A stretch of DNA of 64,000 nt from Thermoproteaceae archaeon (GTDB lineage Archaea; Thermoproteota; Thermoprotei; Thermoproteales; Thermoproteaceae): NCBI GenBank assembly GCA_015521775.1, contig WANN01000008.1, positions 1-64,000 on the forward strand. Reading direction: 5' to 3'. The translations under genes and the position numbers were made by a program. The notes under the pieces were generated by a model. It did no database searches, had not been told where the DNA came from, and saw only the letters and a program-made list of their open reading frames with translations. Of the stretch, positions 17,578 through 26,040 are shown in pieces (the first letter of the stretch is position 1; the number at the start of each line of letters is the position of its first letter).

Positions 17578-18030
17578 ATGGACAGGGCATTGGCGTACTT
17601 CGAGCTCGCGCTGGCCCTAAGCCCAAACAGAGAGCTACGCTCATTGACGCCCATGGGCGTGCCCGACCACTGTGACCCGGCATCCCTCAGAGCCGGAAGG
17701 CTCAGGGAGGACTACGACCCAGTTACGAGGAGCCTCCTACCTGGGGCCCTAGCCCAGTTCTACGAGGGACGCGGATTCGAGGCCGTGGACTCGCCGGACC
17801 ACCTGTCGACCATGCTGGCCTTCATGGCCCAGCTGGCCGCGCTGGGACAGTCCGAGGACGTGGTTAGGGCTCAGCTGAGGTTCCTCAACGTGCACCTAGT
17901 GCCCACCCTCACGGCAGCCATACGGGCGGTGAGGTGCGCAGAGGCGAGGCGCGTGTTGAGGCGCGCCCTCAGGTTGGCTTTACTTGACGGGAGACGGCTC
18001 ATGAAAGTGCTGATCACAGGCCCTCCCTAG
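17578..18030 (+). CDS. torD: TorD/DmsD-family maturation chaperone
   Basis: All-helical cytoplasmic chaperones of this family bind TAT signals of molybdoenzymes and hold export until the cofactor is in. The 150-residue protein contains the family signature around SPDHLSTMLAFMAQLAALG (consensus E-x-PDHL-x2-EL-x-FM). It is smaller than enterobacterial TorD (about 200). ATG 17578 follows both a TATA-like box at the right distance and a gagaggtg element. It is divergent from the TtrB-like gene, pointing to the oxidoreductase here as client. Its 3' end overlaps pstA by 17 bp tail to tail. Confidence 0.8.
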   Translation: MDRALAYFELALALSPNRELRSLTPMGVPDHCDPASLRAGRLREDYDPVTRSLLPGALAQFYEGRGFEAVDSPDHLSTMLAFMAQLAALGQSEDVVRAQLRFLNVHLVPTLTAAIRAVRCAEARRVLRRALRLALLDGRRLMKVLITGPP

Positions 18031-18907
18031 ACGTTAGGCGGGCCAGGACGAACACGGCCAGCACCAGGGTAATAAGCACAGCCGCGGCGCCGTAGGCCAC
18101 CTCGTTCTGCACCTCGTAGTTCGTCTGCGCCATGTAATATATGAGTAGCGGTACTGCGCCGACCGGCCCAGTCACGTATTCGTGGGGACTAGCGTAATAA
18201 TAGTCGTTGCCCAGCGCCGTGAAGAGGAGGGGGGCCGTCTCCCCCATTATCTTGGCAGTGCCTATGAGGAAGGACGCGAGGATAGCCCTCCAGGCGGCCT
18301 TTCTGAGCACCACGAAGAGGGCCTTCGCCTCGTCGCCGGTAATCGCATGTGCCGCCTCCCGTAGCTCCCGCCCAACGCTGGCGTACGCGCTGGCCGTGAA
18401 TATGGCCACGTATGGGACCATGACTATGGCAAGGGCTAGGGCCCCAGCCAGGCCGCTGAACTGGGACACCTCTATCCCCAGCGTCGCCCTGAGGACCGGG
18501 TTAACGGCCGGCAACGCCAGCGACATGGCGGCGTACACGAAGAGGCCCACCGCAATTGTGGGGTACTCCACAAGCACGTTGGTGAACGACTGCGACACCG
18601 CGGCCAGGCGCTCGTGCCTGTACGCGCCCAGGTAGACTCCCAGGGGGAAGCCTACGGCTATCCCCATGGCTGCGCCCATGGCAGCCATGACGAGGGTCCC
18701 CACGAGGGCCGGGCCTATCCCCCCTGCCTCGTCCAGCGGTGTCGGGGGGAGACCCGTGAGGAACTCGACAACGCCTATCCTGACTATTGCAGGTACCCCC
18801 CTCGCGTATATATCTACGATCACCAGGACTACCGGGAGCGCCCCCAGCACGGCCAGGGCCACTATCAGCGCCTGGCCAGCCCTATTAATCAACGCCCTGC
18901 GGTTCAT
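18014..18907 (-). CDS. pstA: Phosphate ABC transporter permease PstA
   Basis: Inner permease of the high-affinity phosphate importer, 297 residues with about six transmembrane helices. The EAA-type loop (REAAHAITGDEAKALFVVLRKAAWRAILASFLIG) that contacts the ATPase is present, followed by GETAPLLFTALG, typical of PstA. The start overlaps the end of pstC by 4 bp (ATGA). No pstB follows: the next gene downstream is torD on the other strand. Confidence 0.92.
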   Translation of the reverse strand: MNRRALINRAGQALIVALAVLGALPVVLVIVDIYARGVPAIVRIGVVEFLTGLPPTPLDEAGGIGPALVGTLVMAAMGAAMGIAVGFPLGVYLGAYRHERLAAVSQSFTNVLVEYPTIAVGLFVYAAMSLALPAVNPVLRATLGIEVSQFSGLAGALALAIVMVPYVAIFTASAYASVGRELREAAHAITGDEAKALFVVLRKAAWRAILASFLIGTAKIMGETAPLLFTALGNDYYYASPHEYVTGPVGAVPLLIYYMAQTNYEVQNEVAYGAAAVLITLVLAVFVLARLTSREGL

Positions 18908-19857
18908 CGCCTGAACAGGTACCTCACAGCGATTAGGTTGAGTACCACGCTGACAGATGCGAGGAGCAGGGCGCCCGCGTACAGCGTGGGCACCATGTAC
19001 TGATAGGCATGGGCGTTAGGGAACTGAAGGGCTATGAGGGACGACACGGTTATGCCGGTGTCCGAAAGCGACGTGGGGAGGCGGGACAGGTTGCCGCCCA
19101 CCACCATGGCCACGGCCACCGTCTCGCCCAGGGCCCTCCCAAGGGCCAGGAACATGCCCCCCACTATGTAGCTACGGACATACCTGAGCTTTATCAGTAT
19201 GGCCTCGAATCGGGTGGCCCCCATTGCGTATATGGCCTCCACTATTTCCCGGGGTATAAGGGCGTAGCCCTCCCTTATCACGGCCGCAGCATAGGGAGTG
19301 ACCATGATGGCCAGTAGTACCGACGCCGTGAATATGCCGAGGCCCGTATCTGTAGGTGTGAAGAGCCACCCCACGGGCGGCGGCAGCGACGCCAACAGGT
19401 TGTTGGCCCAACGCGCGAACTGCTGCAACGTGAAGAGGCCCCAGAGGCCGAACACCACTGTGGGCATGGCAGCGCTGAGGTCCATGAGGTTGCTCAGAAC
19501 CGCCTTGAAGCGCCTGTGGGCGTACTCGTTTACGGCGGCGGCGAACGACACGGCGAGGGGCATAGCCATGAGGAGGGCCAACGACGCTGTAAGCGCCGTT
19601 CCTACAAGGGCGTTGAGGAGGCCGTACGCCTCGCGGGGTGGGTCCCACTCGGCCCGCAGGAAGAGGGACGGACCATACCTGTACAACGCCGGCAGCGCCT
19701 CGGCGAGGAAAAGCCCCATCATGGCCCCGACCAGGGCCGCCATGCCCAGGCCGAGGAGGCGCAGCCCCCACCTTAGGCGCAGTCTTACGAGCACCAGCAG
19801 TGAAAGGACGTACGCGGCGACCCCGAAGACTAGGAGTGGACCTGAGATCTCCGGCAT
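18904..19857 (-). CDS. pstC: Phosphate ABC transporter permease PstC
   Basis: Partner permease of PstA, 317 residues with about six to seven helices. The segment PREIVEAIYAMGATRFEAILIKLRYVRSYIVGG is the EAA loop, followed by LGRALGETVAVAMVVGG, which is characteristic of PstC. It follows pstS by 14 bp and overlaps pstA by 4 bp, so the three are one operon. Confidence 0.92.
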   Translation of the reverse strand: MPEISGPLLVFGVAAYVLSLLVLVRLRLRWGLRLLGLGMAALVGAMMGLFLAEALPALYRYGPSLFLRAEWDPPREAYGLLNALVGTALTASLALLMAMPLAVSFAAAVNEYAHRRFKAVLSNLMDLSAAMPTVVFGLWGLFTLQQFARWANNLLASLPPPVGWLFTPTDTGLGIFTASVLLAIMVTPYAAAVIREGYALIPREIVEAIYAMGATRFEAILIKLRYVRSYIVGGMFLALGRALGETVAVAMVVGGNLSRLPTSLSDTGITVSSLIALQFPNAHAYQYMVPTLYAGALLLASVSVVLNLIAVRYLFRR

Positions 19858-19871
19858 AGCGGCGTGGGGGA

Positions 19872-21068
19872 TTACCCCCTGACCCCTTCAAGCGCCTTGA
19901 GCCCTATCCCGGCGACCTCGGGGGGAAGCGGTATGTACCCCTCCACCACGTTCTCAGGCTTCTGCCCCTCCGTCAGGACCCACCTGAAGAACTCCCTTAT
20001 GAGGCTTGCCCTGGTGGCCGGGTCCGCATATCCCTCGGCGCTGTAGTCCCTCCACACGAGTACGTAGGTGAAGGCGGTTATTGGGTAGCCCCTCGGCGGC
20101 GTCACTAGGGCTTCCGTGACTGGGCCCCAGTCCTCGGAGGCCGAGGGATAGGCGCCGTGCTCCTCGGCATACGACCTAAGGGCCTCGGACACGCCCAGGG
20201 CCACCGCGTCCGGCGACGGGAAGTAGTACTCGCCGTCATTGACGTTCAGCACCTCGGCGACTCCCCCCACCTCGTCGTACCTGTCCGCGTTGAGGGACCA
20301 GTACGCGTACTCGACGTAGCCTATCGAGTACGGGACGCGGAGCACTACCTGGGACACGCCCTCGTTGCCCTTAGCGCCTAGACCCCTGGCCACCTTGTCT
20401 GCCGGCCACTCCACCGTGTACCCGTGGCCCACCTCGCTGGCCCACGGCGCGTAGTTCCTGGAGAGCCACAGCGTGAAGGCCCCAGTGGTCCCCGACCCGT
20501 CGGAACGATGGACCGCCACTATGTCCCTACAGGGCAGCCTATCTGCGAGCTCGGGGTTGAGGCGCCTGATCCTCTCGTCGCACCACTGCCTGACCTCGCC
20601 CATGTATATCAACGCAACCACCTCCGGGCTCAGCCTAATGCGCTTGCCCGTCGAGGCGTACGACGCCTCGGGGACGTTGTATATTATGACTATGCTGCCC
20701 ACTATTACTGGGAACTGGTAGAGGCGGCCGCCAAGCTCCTCGAATCTGTCCCTACCCAGGGGCACGTCGGACGCCCCGAAGTCCAGCTTCCTGGCTATGA
20801 GCTGCGCTGTGCCGGCCCCCGACCCAATGGACTGATAGTTAACGGTTACCCGGCCGCCCGTAGCCCTGTAGAACTCGCGGGACCACGCCTGCATCTGCGG
20901 GTTGAGGAACGTGGAGCCCCCGCCCACCAGCGCGCCTCTCAGCTCCCCAACAAGAGGCGTGCCCGGGCCAGCCCCCTGCACCCCACCTCGGCCTGTAAAC
21001 AGCAACGCCGCGGCCGCGACCATTAGGACGGCCGCAGCCATGGCGACCAGCAGCCTGTGAGGCTTCAT
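19872..21068 (-). CDS. pstS: Phosphate-binding protein PstS
   Basis: Extracytoplasmic phosphate receptor, about 398 residues. A short basic N-terminus and a hydrophobic helix (LLVAMAAAVLMVAAAALLF) form a signal anchor. Phosphate-contact loops appear as GGGSTFLNPQMQAWS near the mature N-terminus and RSDGSGTTGAFTLWLS in the middle, both diagnostic. No lipobox Cys follows the signal helix, so anchoring is probably by an uncleaved helix. ATG 21068 is preferred over the ATG at 21095, where a TATA-like gataagct overlaps. A 12-bp palindrome lies about 100 bp upstream. Confidence 0.92.
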   Translation of the reverse strand: MKPHRLLVAMAAAVLMVAAAALLFTGRGGVQGAGPGTPLVGELRGALVGGGSTFLNPQMQAWSREFYRATGGRVTVNYQSIGSGAGTAQLIARKLDFGASDVPLGRDRFEELGGRLYQFPVIVGSIVIIYNVPEASYASTGKRIRLSPEVVALIYMGEVRQWCDERIRRLNPELADRLPCRDIVAVHRSDGSGTTGAFTLWLSRNYAPWASEVGHGYTVEWPADKVARGLGAKGNEGVSQVVLRVPYSIGYVEYAYWSLNADRYDEVGGVAEVLNVNDGEYYFPSPDAVALGVSEALRSYAEEHGAYPSASEDWGPVTEALVTPPRGYPITAFTYVLVWRDYSAEGYADPATRASLIREFFRWVLTEGQKPENVVEGYIPLPPEVAGIGLKALEGVRG

Positions 21069-21164
21069 GGGCCCCCACTTGACATAGCTTATCAAGGTTC
21101 CCCATATGTCCCCGCTGGGAAGTGCACGTCATGCGTCTTGGCCCTGCATGGGGCCGCATATACC

Positions 21165-21176
21165 ATGCATATGCAT
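21165..21176. promoter_or_regulatory. Perfect 12-bp palindrome upstream of pstS
   Basis: The sequence atgcatatgcat is a perfect inverted repeat and extends on the right into a further gcat. It stands in the gap between the 3' end of taw1 and the pstS promoter, about 100 bp upstream of the pstS start. A dimeric regulator site is plausible but unproven. I did not notice the same 12-mer elsewhere in the window. Confidence 0.35.
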
Positions 21177-21192
21177 GCATACGTTCGGAGGC

Positions 21193-22242
21193 CTACAGGG
21201 TCCCCGGCTTGACTATCCAGCGGTCCACGTACCTCTCCATGTTCTGGAGCACCGCTATGCGGGAACGGGGCTCCTCGTCCATGTAGGTGAACCTCTTGCC
21301 GAGCCTGCTCAGCTCCTCGAGGAGCGACATCGCCCACTCCCTCACCTCCCCGTGTTCCAACATGTCGCTCTTCTTCAGGCGCAGGGTGGAGCGGCCTAGG
21401 TGCATGTAGCTCTTCACCTCGACGAAGTGGGGGTTGCCCATGGCCACGAGCCTCGCGAAGCCGGGAATGTGCTTGGCCTCGAAGTTGAGGCTCCTTATGA
21501 GGGTTATCCTCATGACTGTGCGCGTTGGGAGCTCCGAGATTATCTTGAGGCTTTCCAGCCACCTCTCCCATGCGTCCTCCCTGTAGCCCACCGGCACGTT
21601 GACCCTATAGAAGAGGTCCCTGTCAGGGGCATTGGTGGACAGGTAGAGCTGAGTCGGTAGGGCGCCCTCCTCCGCGAGCCTCCTCAGCATCTCGGGGTGC
21701 TGCCCGTTCGTTACCAGGAACACGGACCTGGTGTGGGGCAGGGACAACAGGTGCCTTATCAGGCGGGGCAGCTTGGGGTACAGGGTCGGCTCGCCGCTGA
21801 GCGATATGGCCCAGTGGGTGGGCCTCAGGGCCTCCTCGACCTTCTTCCGGCCCGACCTGGGGTGGCCGTAGTAGCCGCTGAGCAGCCTCCGCCTCTCCCT
21901 GAGTATGCCCTCAACGAGCTCCTCCGGGTCGAGCACCTCGCCGTTGCTCGGCACATAGAAGTCGAACTCCTCGGTGGGCCTCCAACAGTACACGCACCTG
22001 TTGTCGCAGAGGAGGCCCACGGGGCTCATCTCCACGCACCTGTGGGAGCCGCCGGCAGGCGCGTTGTAGAACTTGACCTTGTAGCAGCTCGGCCCGCCGG
22101 TCAACGCCTCCTTGGTCCACTTGCAGAGCTCCACGGTGCCGTGGCCATATACTCCGTACTTCCTCTCCACGAGCTCCCTCGCTGCGTCCACGCGTATGCG
22201 TATCTTTCCCCCCTCAACGGCGTGGTACCTCTGCGTTGCCAC
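21193..22242 (-). CDS. taw1: tRNA 4-demethylwyosine synthase (TYW1/Taw1)
   Basis: Radical SAM enzyme that condenses pyruvate carbons onto N1-methylguanosine-37 of tRNA-Phe to make the tricyclic 4-demethylwyosine. The radical SAM cluster motif CDNRCVYC (CxxxCxxC) sits in the family context CVEMSPVGLLCDNRCVYCWRP; an N-terminal Cys and the CYKVKFYNA segment belong to the second cluster region. SLSGEPTLYPKL follows, as in Taw1. GTG 22242 is about 25 nt after ggtttttattgg (22262-22273, minus strand). 349 residues is normal for archaeal Taw1. Confidence 0.95.
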   Translation of the reverse strand: MATQRYHAVEGGKIRIRVDAARELVERKYGVYGHGTVELCKWTKEALTGGPSCYKVKFYNAPAGGSHRCVEMSPVGLLCDNRCVYCWRPTEEFDFYVPSNGEVLDPEELVEGILRERRRLLSGYYGHPRSGRKKVEEALRPTHWAISLSGEPTLYPKLPRLIRHLLSLPHTRSVFLVTNGQHPEMLRRLAEEGALPTQLYLSTNAPDRDLFYRVNVPVGYREDAWERWLESLKIISELPTRTVMRITLIRSLNFEAKHIPGFARLVAMGNPHFVEVKSYMHLGRSTLRLKKSDMLEHGEVREWAMSLLEELSRLGKRFTYMDEEPRSRIAVLQNMERYVDRWIVKPGTL

Positions 22243-22358
22243 TAGTCATGTGCGACCTACCAATAAAAACCTCCCGTCATCCGGGCCCGCCACCGTCGCG
22301 CCGGCATCAAAATCGCCATAAGGTTGAAAAGCTTTTATTTAATGATGCGTTGAGCCCT

Positions 22359-22769
22359 ATGTTGTATAGGATAGTCGAGGTGGGCGGCGGCTGCGAGGGA
22401 TGCATAGCCACAGGCAACGGCTACTACTCGCTGGTCCCGATCGGGCTAGAGGCCGCAGCAGTGGCTGCCGTCTCCGCCGTGGCGCTGGGCATGGCAGCCT
22501 GGGCGCTTTCCCGTGACTGGGGCCTCCCCCTGCCGGTTATCGTGGCCTCCAGGATCAAGAGAGCGCGCGTCGACGACTCCATCAAGGCCTCCATAATATC
22601 GTTGCTCGAGGAGAGGGGCCCCATGACCATCTACGAAATGGCCAGGGAACTGGGGGTGCAATATGGGGCGGTTAGGTGGCACGTGTACGTGCTGGAGCGC
22701 GAGGGGGTGGTCAAAACCGAGAAAAGGAGGGGGAGGACCTACGTCGAATTGGTGTTTAACAAGTTTTAA
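22359..22769 (+). CDS. Membrane-anchored winged-helix regulator
   Basis: 136 residues. An outward-facing N-terminal part with a CEGC pair is followed by one transmembrane helix (about residues 27-50) and a cytoplasmic winged helix (SIISLLEERGPMTIYEMARELGVQYGAVRWHVYVLEREGVVKTEKRRGRTYVEL) of ArsR/MarR type. The topology suggests a one-component regulator sensing something at the surface, perhaps redox or metal through CEGC; that is inference. ATG 22359 follows a TATA-like gcttttattt (22331-22340). It is the first gene of the surface-protein sorting locus. Confidence 0.7.
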   Translation: MLYRIVEVGGGCEGCIATGNGYYSLVPIGLEAAAVAAVSAVALGMAAWALSRDWGLPLPVIVASRIKRARVDDSIKASIISLLEERGPMTIYEMARELGVQYGAVRWHVYVLEREGVVKTEKRRGRTYVELVFNKF

Positions 22770-22885
22770 AATCCATGTTGTGTGGCACGGCCTAGATGCC
22801 GGGCCGTGTTGGTGGGGCTGCCGTGATGTTGGGAACGTCGCCCATGTCGCACGCGGTCGACATGTAGGCGCGCATTGTCGGGCCC

Positions 22886-24124
22886 ATGACGCGCCTATTG
22901 GCGATCGCCATAATGGCGGCCATATGCGCCGTAAACGTGGCCGGCGCGGCGCAGCTGTTCGTGTCGAGCGACGTGGAGGACGACGTGTTCGCCGTGTTGC
23001 TCTCGGAGAGACTTGGCACGGAGATGCACGTGCTGGTGCTGGAGGACCCGCGCTCCAGGTTCATGTTGGGCAACTACTGGTTTCTGGCCCGCTACGACGT
23101 TGTTTATCTGCTCGACCTCAACTCGGCCTGGTCGTATGGGGGCGGCCTCACCGAGGCCGAGTGGGGAACCATCATGGACTATGTCAGGGATGGCGGCGTC
23201 GCTGTTGTCGGGCTGAACACCGTGGTGGGGAGCCGCGACGTGGACGCGTTTAGGAGGGCGGCCAGGGTGGACGTTAGGCACATCACGATAGAGGGGGCCG
23301 TGCCCCTGATATACGGCGACGCCGAGATACAGCTCAACGGAACCTACGGGCTCCTCGAGGTGTACCCGGCCGTAAGATACACCATAATAGCGAGGCATTG
23401 GTCCGGGGCGCCCGCCATAGTCGTCATGGAGCTCGGCCGAGGGGCGCTGGTCGTCGTGGGGTTTAACGCGGTCAAGGAGGCAGTGGAGAACGGGAAGCTC
23501 GACCTCCTCTCGCCCATCACGGATTCCGTGTACATGGCCCTGCGCATAAGGGAGGGCCCAGGGAGTCCCCTGAGGCCTGTGCTTGCCGCCGTCCTCGGCT
23601 CCCTGTCGCCGCTGGAAATAGCCGTGGTCGCATTCTTCGCCATAATAGGCGCGTCGCTGGTCCTGGCACGCCTTGGGCTACTCCCCTTCATTTTCACCCT
23701 CGGCGTGGTAAAGCTGTTCTCGCCCATAATATGCAGGTCGCTGGACAGTAAGGGGCCCTACGCCGAGATCATAGATCTTCTGCCCACGCGGCTGAACACC
23801 TTCAGGGCTCTCGTGGGGAGGGCGTGGCGTTGGTACCTGTCCGCGCTAACCGTTTCGGGCCACGCCTTCCTAGTCTGGGACGGGGAGTACTTCGTCATGT
23901 CGAGAGACCCAAATAGGCTGGGCGAGCTTGGGGGGAGATATGCGGACGCACTCGGCATACTGTCCGAGCGCAAGGCCATATACCTGGCCCACATGGCAGC
24001 CCTGCTAGGCGTCAGCTACGACATGGCCCTGCGCATAGCCAAGGACCTGGCGAGGCTCAACGTGGTGACCCTACGCAAACACCCCGTCGACCTGATCGTG
24101 TACTATGTAGCCAACCGTAGATGA
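22886..24124 (+). CDS. Membrane protein with DUF4350/GATase1-like ectodomain and C-terminal winged helix
   Basis: A 412-residue protein in three parts. A signal helix (residues 1-20) is followed by a Rossmann-like ectodomain (to ~230; AAQLFVSSDVEDDVF, YDVVYLLDLNSAW, GGVAVVGLN) resembling GATase1-like DUF4350 domains. Then come a pair of transmembrane helices (~232-275) and a cytoplasmic C-terminal domain whose last 80 residues look like a winged helix (KAIYLAHMAALLGVSYDMALRIAKDLARLNVVTLRKHP). Its stop overlaps the glycosyltransferase start by 4 bp, so they are co-translated. The role is unknown; sensing envelope state is one possibility. Confidence 0.65.
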   Translation: MTRLLAIAIMAAICAVNVAGAAQLFVSSDVEDDVFAVLLSERLGTEMHVLVLEDPRSRFMLGNYWFLARYDVVYLLDLNSAWSYGGGLTEAEWGTIMDYVRDGGVAVVGLNTVVGSRDVDAFRRAARVDVRHITIEGAVPLIYGDAEIQLNGTYGLLEVYPAVRYTIIARHWSGAPAIVVMELGRGALVVVGFNAVKEAVENGKLDLLSPITDSVYMALRIREGPGSPLRPVLAAVLGSLSPLEIAVVAFFAIIGASLVLARLGLLPFIFTLGVVKLFSPIICRSLDSKGPYAEIIDLLPTRLNTFRALVGRAWRWYLSALTVSGHAFLVWDGEYFVMSRDPNRLGELGGRYADALGILSERKAIYLAHMAALLGVSYDMALRIAKDLARLNVVTLRKHPVDLIVYYVANRR

Positions 24125-25410
24125 GGGTCGTCCTGCACCTAGCCCTCTCCCTCCTCGTATTCGCCGCCCATATATTCTTCATGGCCATGGCCATAAGCCT
24201 CCTCTTCTCGTCCCTCGGCCTCGAAGTAATGTTCGTCCAGGTGCTGAGCGCCATAGTGACGCTGTTCATAGTTATGGGGGGGACAACGCACATAGCGTAC
24301 TTCACGCTGTTCCTGTACCATGTGGAGGAGAGGAGGGTGATTGACAGGCCCCCCAACTTCGAGGTCCCATACACGGTCATTATACCCGCGTACAACGCCT
24401 CCTCCACCATATGCCAGGTGCTGGACGTGGTGACCAGGAACATAGGCAAGAACTACGTAGTCGTGGTCAACGACGCGAGCACGGACTTGACGCCGCTGCT
24501 GGTGGACAAGTTCAGGGATAGGAATGTGGACCACATAATGCTGCCCTTCCACCTGGGCAAGGCGCAGGCCATGATGTTCGCGTCCAGGGAGGCCCTGACC
24601 CCCGTCATGGTGCTGATAGACGCGGACACCCTGCCCGTGACGGGGCTGGACAGGCTGGTCAGGTGGTTCGTCCACGACGACGTGGTGCTGGTGACCGGCA
24701 ACGTGCTTCCCATGAACAAGCACCACAACCTGTGGACCCGCATGCAGTACATAGAGTACGTCCACTCCAACAGCATCGGGCGCCAGATACAGGGCAGGCT
24801 CAAGTGGCTGCTCATCGCGCCTGGGGCCCTACTCGCCTTCAGGACCAGGTTCCTCAAGCCCATAGTAATGCTCGGCGACACGCTTGCGGAGGACTTCGAC
24901 ATAACGTTGATGTCCTGGAAGGCCGGCTACCGCGTAGTGTTCGACTCCCACGCGTTGGCGTACACCCGCGTCCCCGTCAGGTTGAGGGACATATATAGGC
25001 AGAGGATCAGGTGGTACTACGGGGGACTACAGGTAATGGCGAAGCACAGGGACATGGTCACCTTCAGGAGGGGGGAACGCATTGGCCCGGCACTGCTCGC
25101 CAACCTGCTGCTCGTCGAGTACGTAGTGCCGACCGTATCAGCTCTAAGCATACTCATGTTCCCCCTACTCGTGCTCATCCAGGCGCTTCTGGGCGTGCCC
25201 ATACTGCCGGGCGGGCCCACCTTCCCCCTCATAGCGCTCCTCTACTTCCTACTCTACCCTATACCTGGCATGGCCATGTCGAGCGCCATCGTTGGTAGGA
25301 GGATGTTGCCGTACATAGCCCTATACTACTACGTGTACCTCATAGTGCTTGCGTTCGCCAAGCTGGACGCCACCGTGAGGTACCTAAGGAAGGAGCGCGT
25401 GAGGTGGTGA
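24121..25410 (+). CDS. Processive family 2 glycosyltransferase, membrane-bound
   Basis: GT2 enzyme of the cellulose/chitin/hyaluronan-synthase class, 429 residues. Two N-terminal helices precede the catalytic domain: VIIPAYNAS (nucleotide-sugar site), VLIDADT (DxD metal site), LAEDFDITLMSWKAGY (acceptor ED motif) and RQRIRWYYGG (QxxRW-type motif of processive enzymes), followed by three to four helices that would form a translocation pore. It starts within the stop of the previous gene. Together with the archaeosortase just downstream it recalls bacterial exosortase loci, where surface polysaccharide genes accompany the transpeptidase. The sugar is unknown. Confidence 0.88.
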   Translation: MRVVLHLALSLLVFAAHIFFMAMAISLLFSSLGLEVMFVQVLSAIVTLFIVMGGTTHIAYFTLFLYHVEERRVIDRPPNFEVPYTVIIPAYNASSTICQVLDVVTRNIGKNYVVVVNDASTDLTPLLVDKFRDRNVDHIMLPFHLGKAQAMMFASREALTPVMVLIDADTLPVTGLDRLVRWFVHDDVVLVTGNVLPMNKHHNLWTRMQYIEYVHSNSIGRQIQGRLKWLLIAPGALLAFRTRFLKPIVMLGDTLAEDFDITLMSWKAGYRVVFDSHALAYTRVPVRLRDIYRQRIRWYYGGLQVMAKHRDMVTFRRGERIGPALLANLLLVEYVVPTVSALSILMFPLLVLIQALLGVPILPGGPTFPLIALLYFLLYPIPGMAMSSAIVGRRMLPYIALYYYVYLIVLAFAKLDATVRYLRKERVRW

Positions 25411-25420
25411 GGCGAAGTTC

Positions 25421-25436
25421 AACAATATTTATATAT
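25421..25436 (+). promoter_or_regulatory. TATA region upstream of the archaeosortase
   Basis: aacaatatttatatat contains a strong TATA-like box; the expected transcript start is near 25459, exactly at a short open frame rather than at the archaeosortase ATG (25532). The 10-mer aacaatattt recurs identically at 26041-26050 in front of the candidate substrate gene, which suggests shared control. Confidence 0.55.
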
Positions 25437-25458
25437 TACAGTAGTACGTCACTGCGTC

Positions 25459-25530
25459 ATGGCGAGGCCCACACGCCTTGCGGCCGCTGGGAGGAGTAAA
25501 CGCGCCTATCCGCAGCTGGACGTGGGGTGA
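25459..25530 (+). CDS. Candidate 23-codon leader peptide upstream of the archaeosortase
   Basis: The ATG at 25459 is about 26 nt from the TATA-like box, the usual leaderless position, but its frame runs for only 23 codons of basic, Ala-rich residues and stops with TGA at 25528-25530, one base before the archaeosortase ATG. Termination-reinitiation could couple the two. The alternative is that it is a chance frame and the archaeosortase begins at TTG 25478. Confidence 0.3.
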   Translation: MARPTRLAAAGRSKRAYPQLDVG

Positions 25531-25531
25531 G

Positions 25532-26002
25532 ATGGGGGGCGCAGTCGTGCTGCGCGCGGCCCTAGCCCTGGGCGTGTTCGCCCTCATGTACCTTTACCTG
25601 GTGGACACGGTGGTGTACTGGGAGACGAGGCTCCTCTCGGCGGTCCTCTGGGCCCTGGGGCTCGACCACGTGGCGGGCAGCTACTACGTGCTCCTACTAG
25701 GTATCCCGAAGACCTTCATAGTGTCGGCAGAGTGCAGCGGCATAGTATCCATGTCCGTGTTGTCAGCGCTAATAGCGGCGCTGTGGGGATCCGGAGCGTT
25801 GAGGCGTATGGCCATGGGGCTGGCGGCGCTCTTCGCGATAAACATGGCGCGCATAATTGGGGCGGTGCTCGGCTACCTGGCCTACGGCGATGCGGGCCTG
25901 TGGTCGGTCCACTACGTTATGGGGCCCCTGGCGCTCTACACGGCCGTGCTCCTGATAGTCACCGCACACATAAGGGCCCAGATAAGGACCGGGATTGCGT
26001 GA
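25532..26002 (+). CDS. Archaeosortase/exosortase family transpeptidase
   Basis: Integral-membrane Cys protease-transpeptidase that cuts and re-attaches C-terminally anchored surface proteins. The catalytic triad of the family is visible: Cys68 in SAECSGIVSM, Arg107 in NMARIIG and His127 in WSVHYVMG, each next to or within one of about five transmembrane helices. From ATG 25532 it has 156 residues, a compact form; a TTG at 25478 would add 18 residues. The next gene encodes a secreted protein with a matching C-terminal signal, and the previous gene a glycosyltransferase. I cannot place it in a named archaeosortase subfamily. Confidence 0.85.
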   Translation: MGGAVVLRAALALGVFALMYLYLVDTVVYWETRLLSAVLWALGLDHVAGSYYVLLLGIPKTFIVSAECSGIVSMSVLSALIAALWGSGALRRMAMGLAALFAINMARIIGAVLGYLAYGDAGLWSVHYVMGPLALYTAVLLIVTAHIRAQIRTGIA

Positions 26003-26040
26003 TGTGTGGAGTCACTTCTACCTTAAACGCCGAAAACTTT

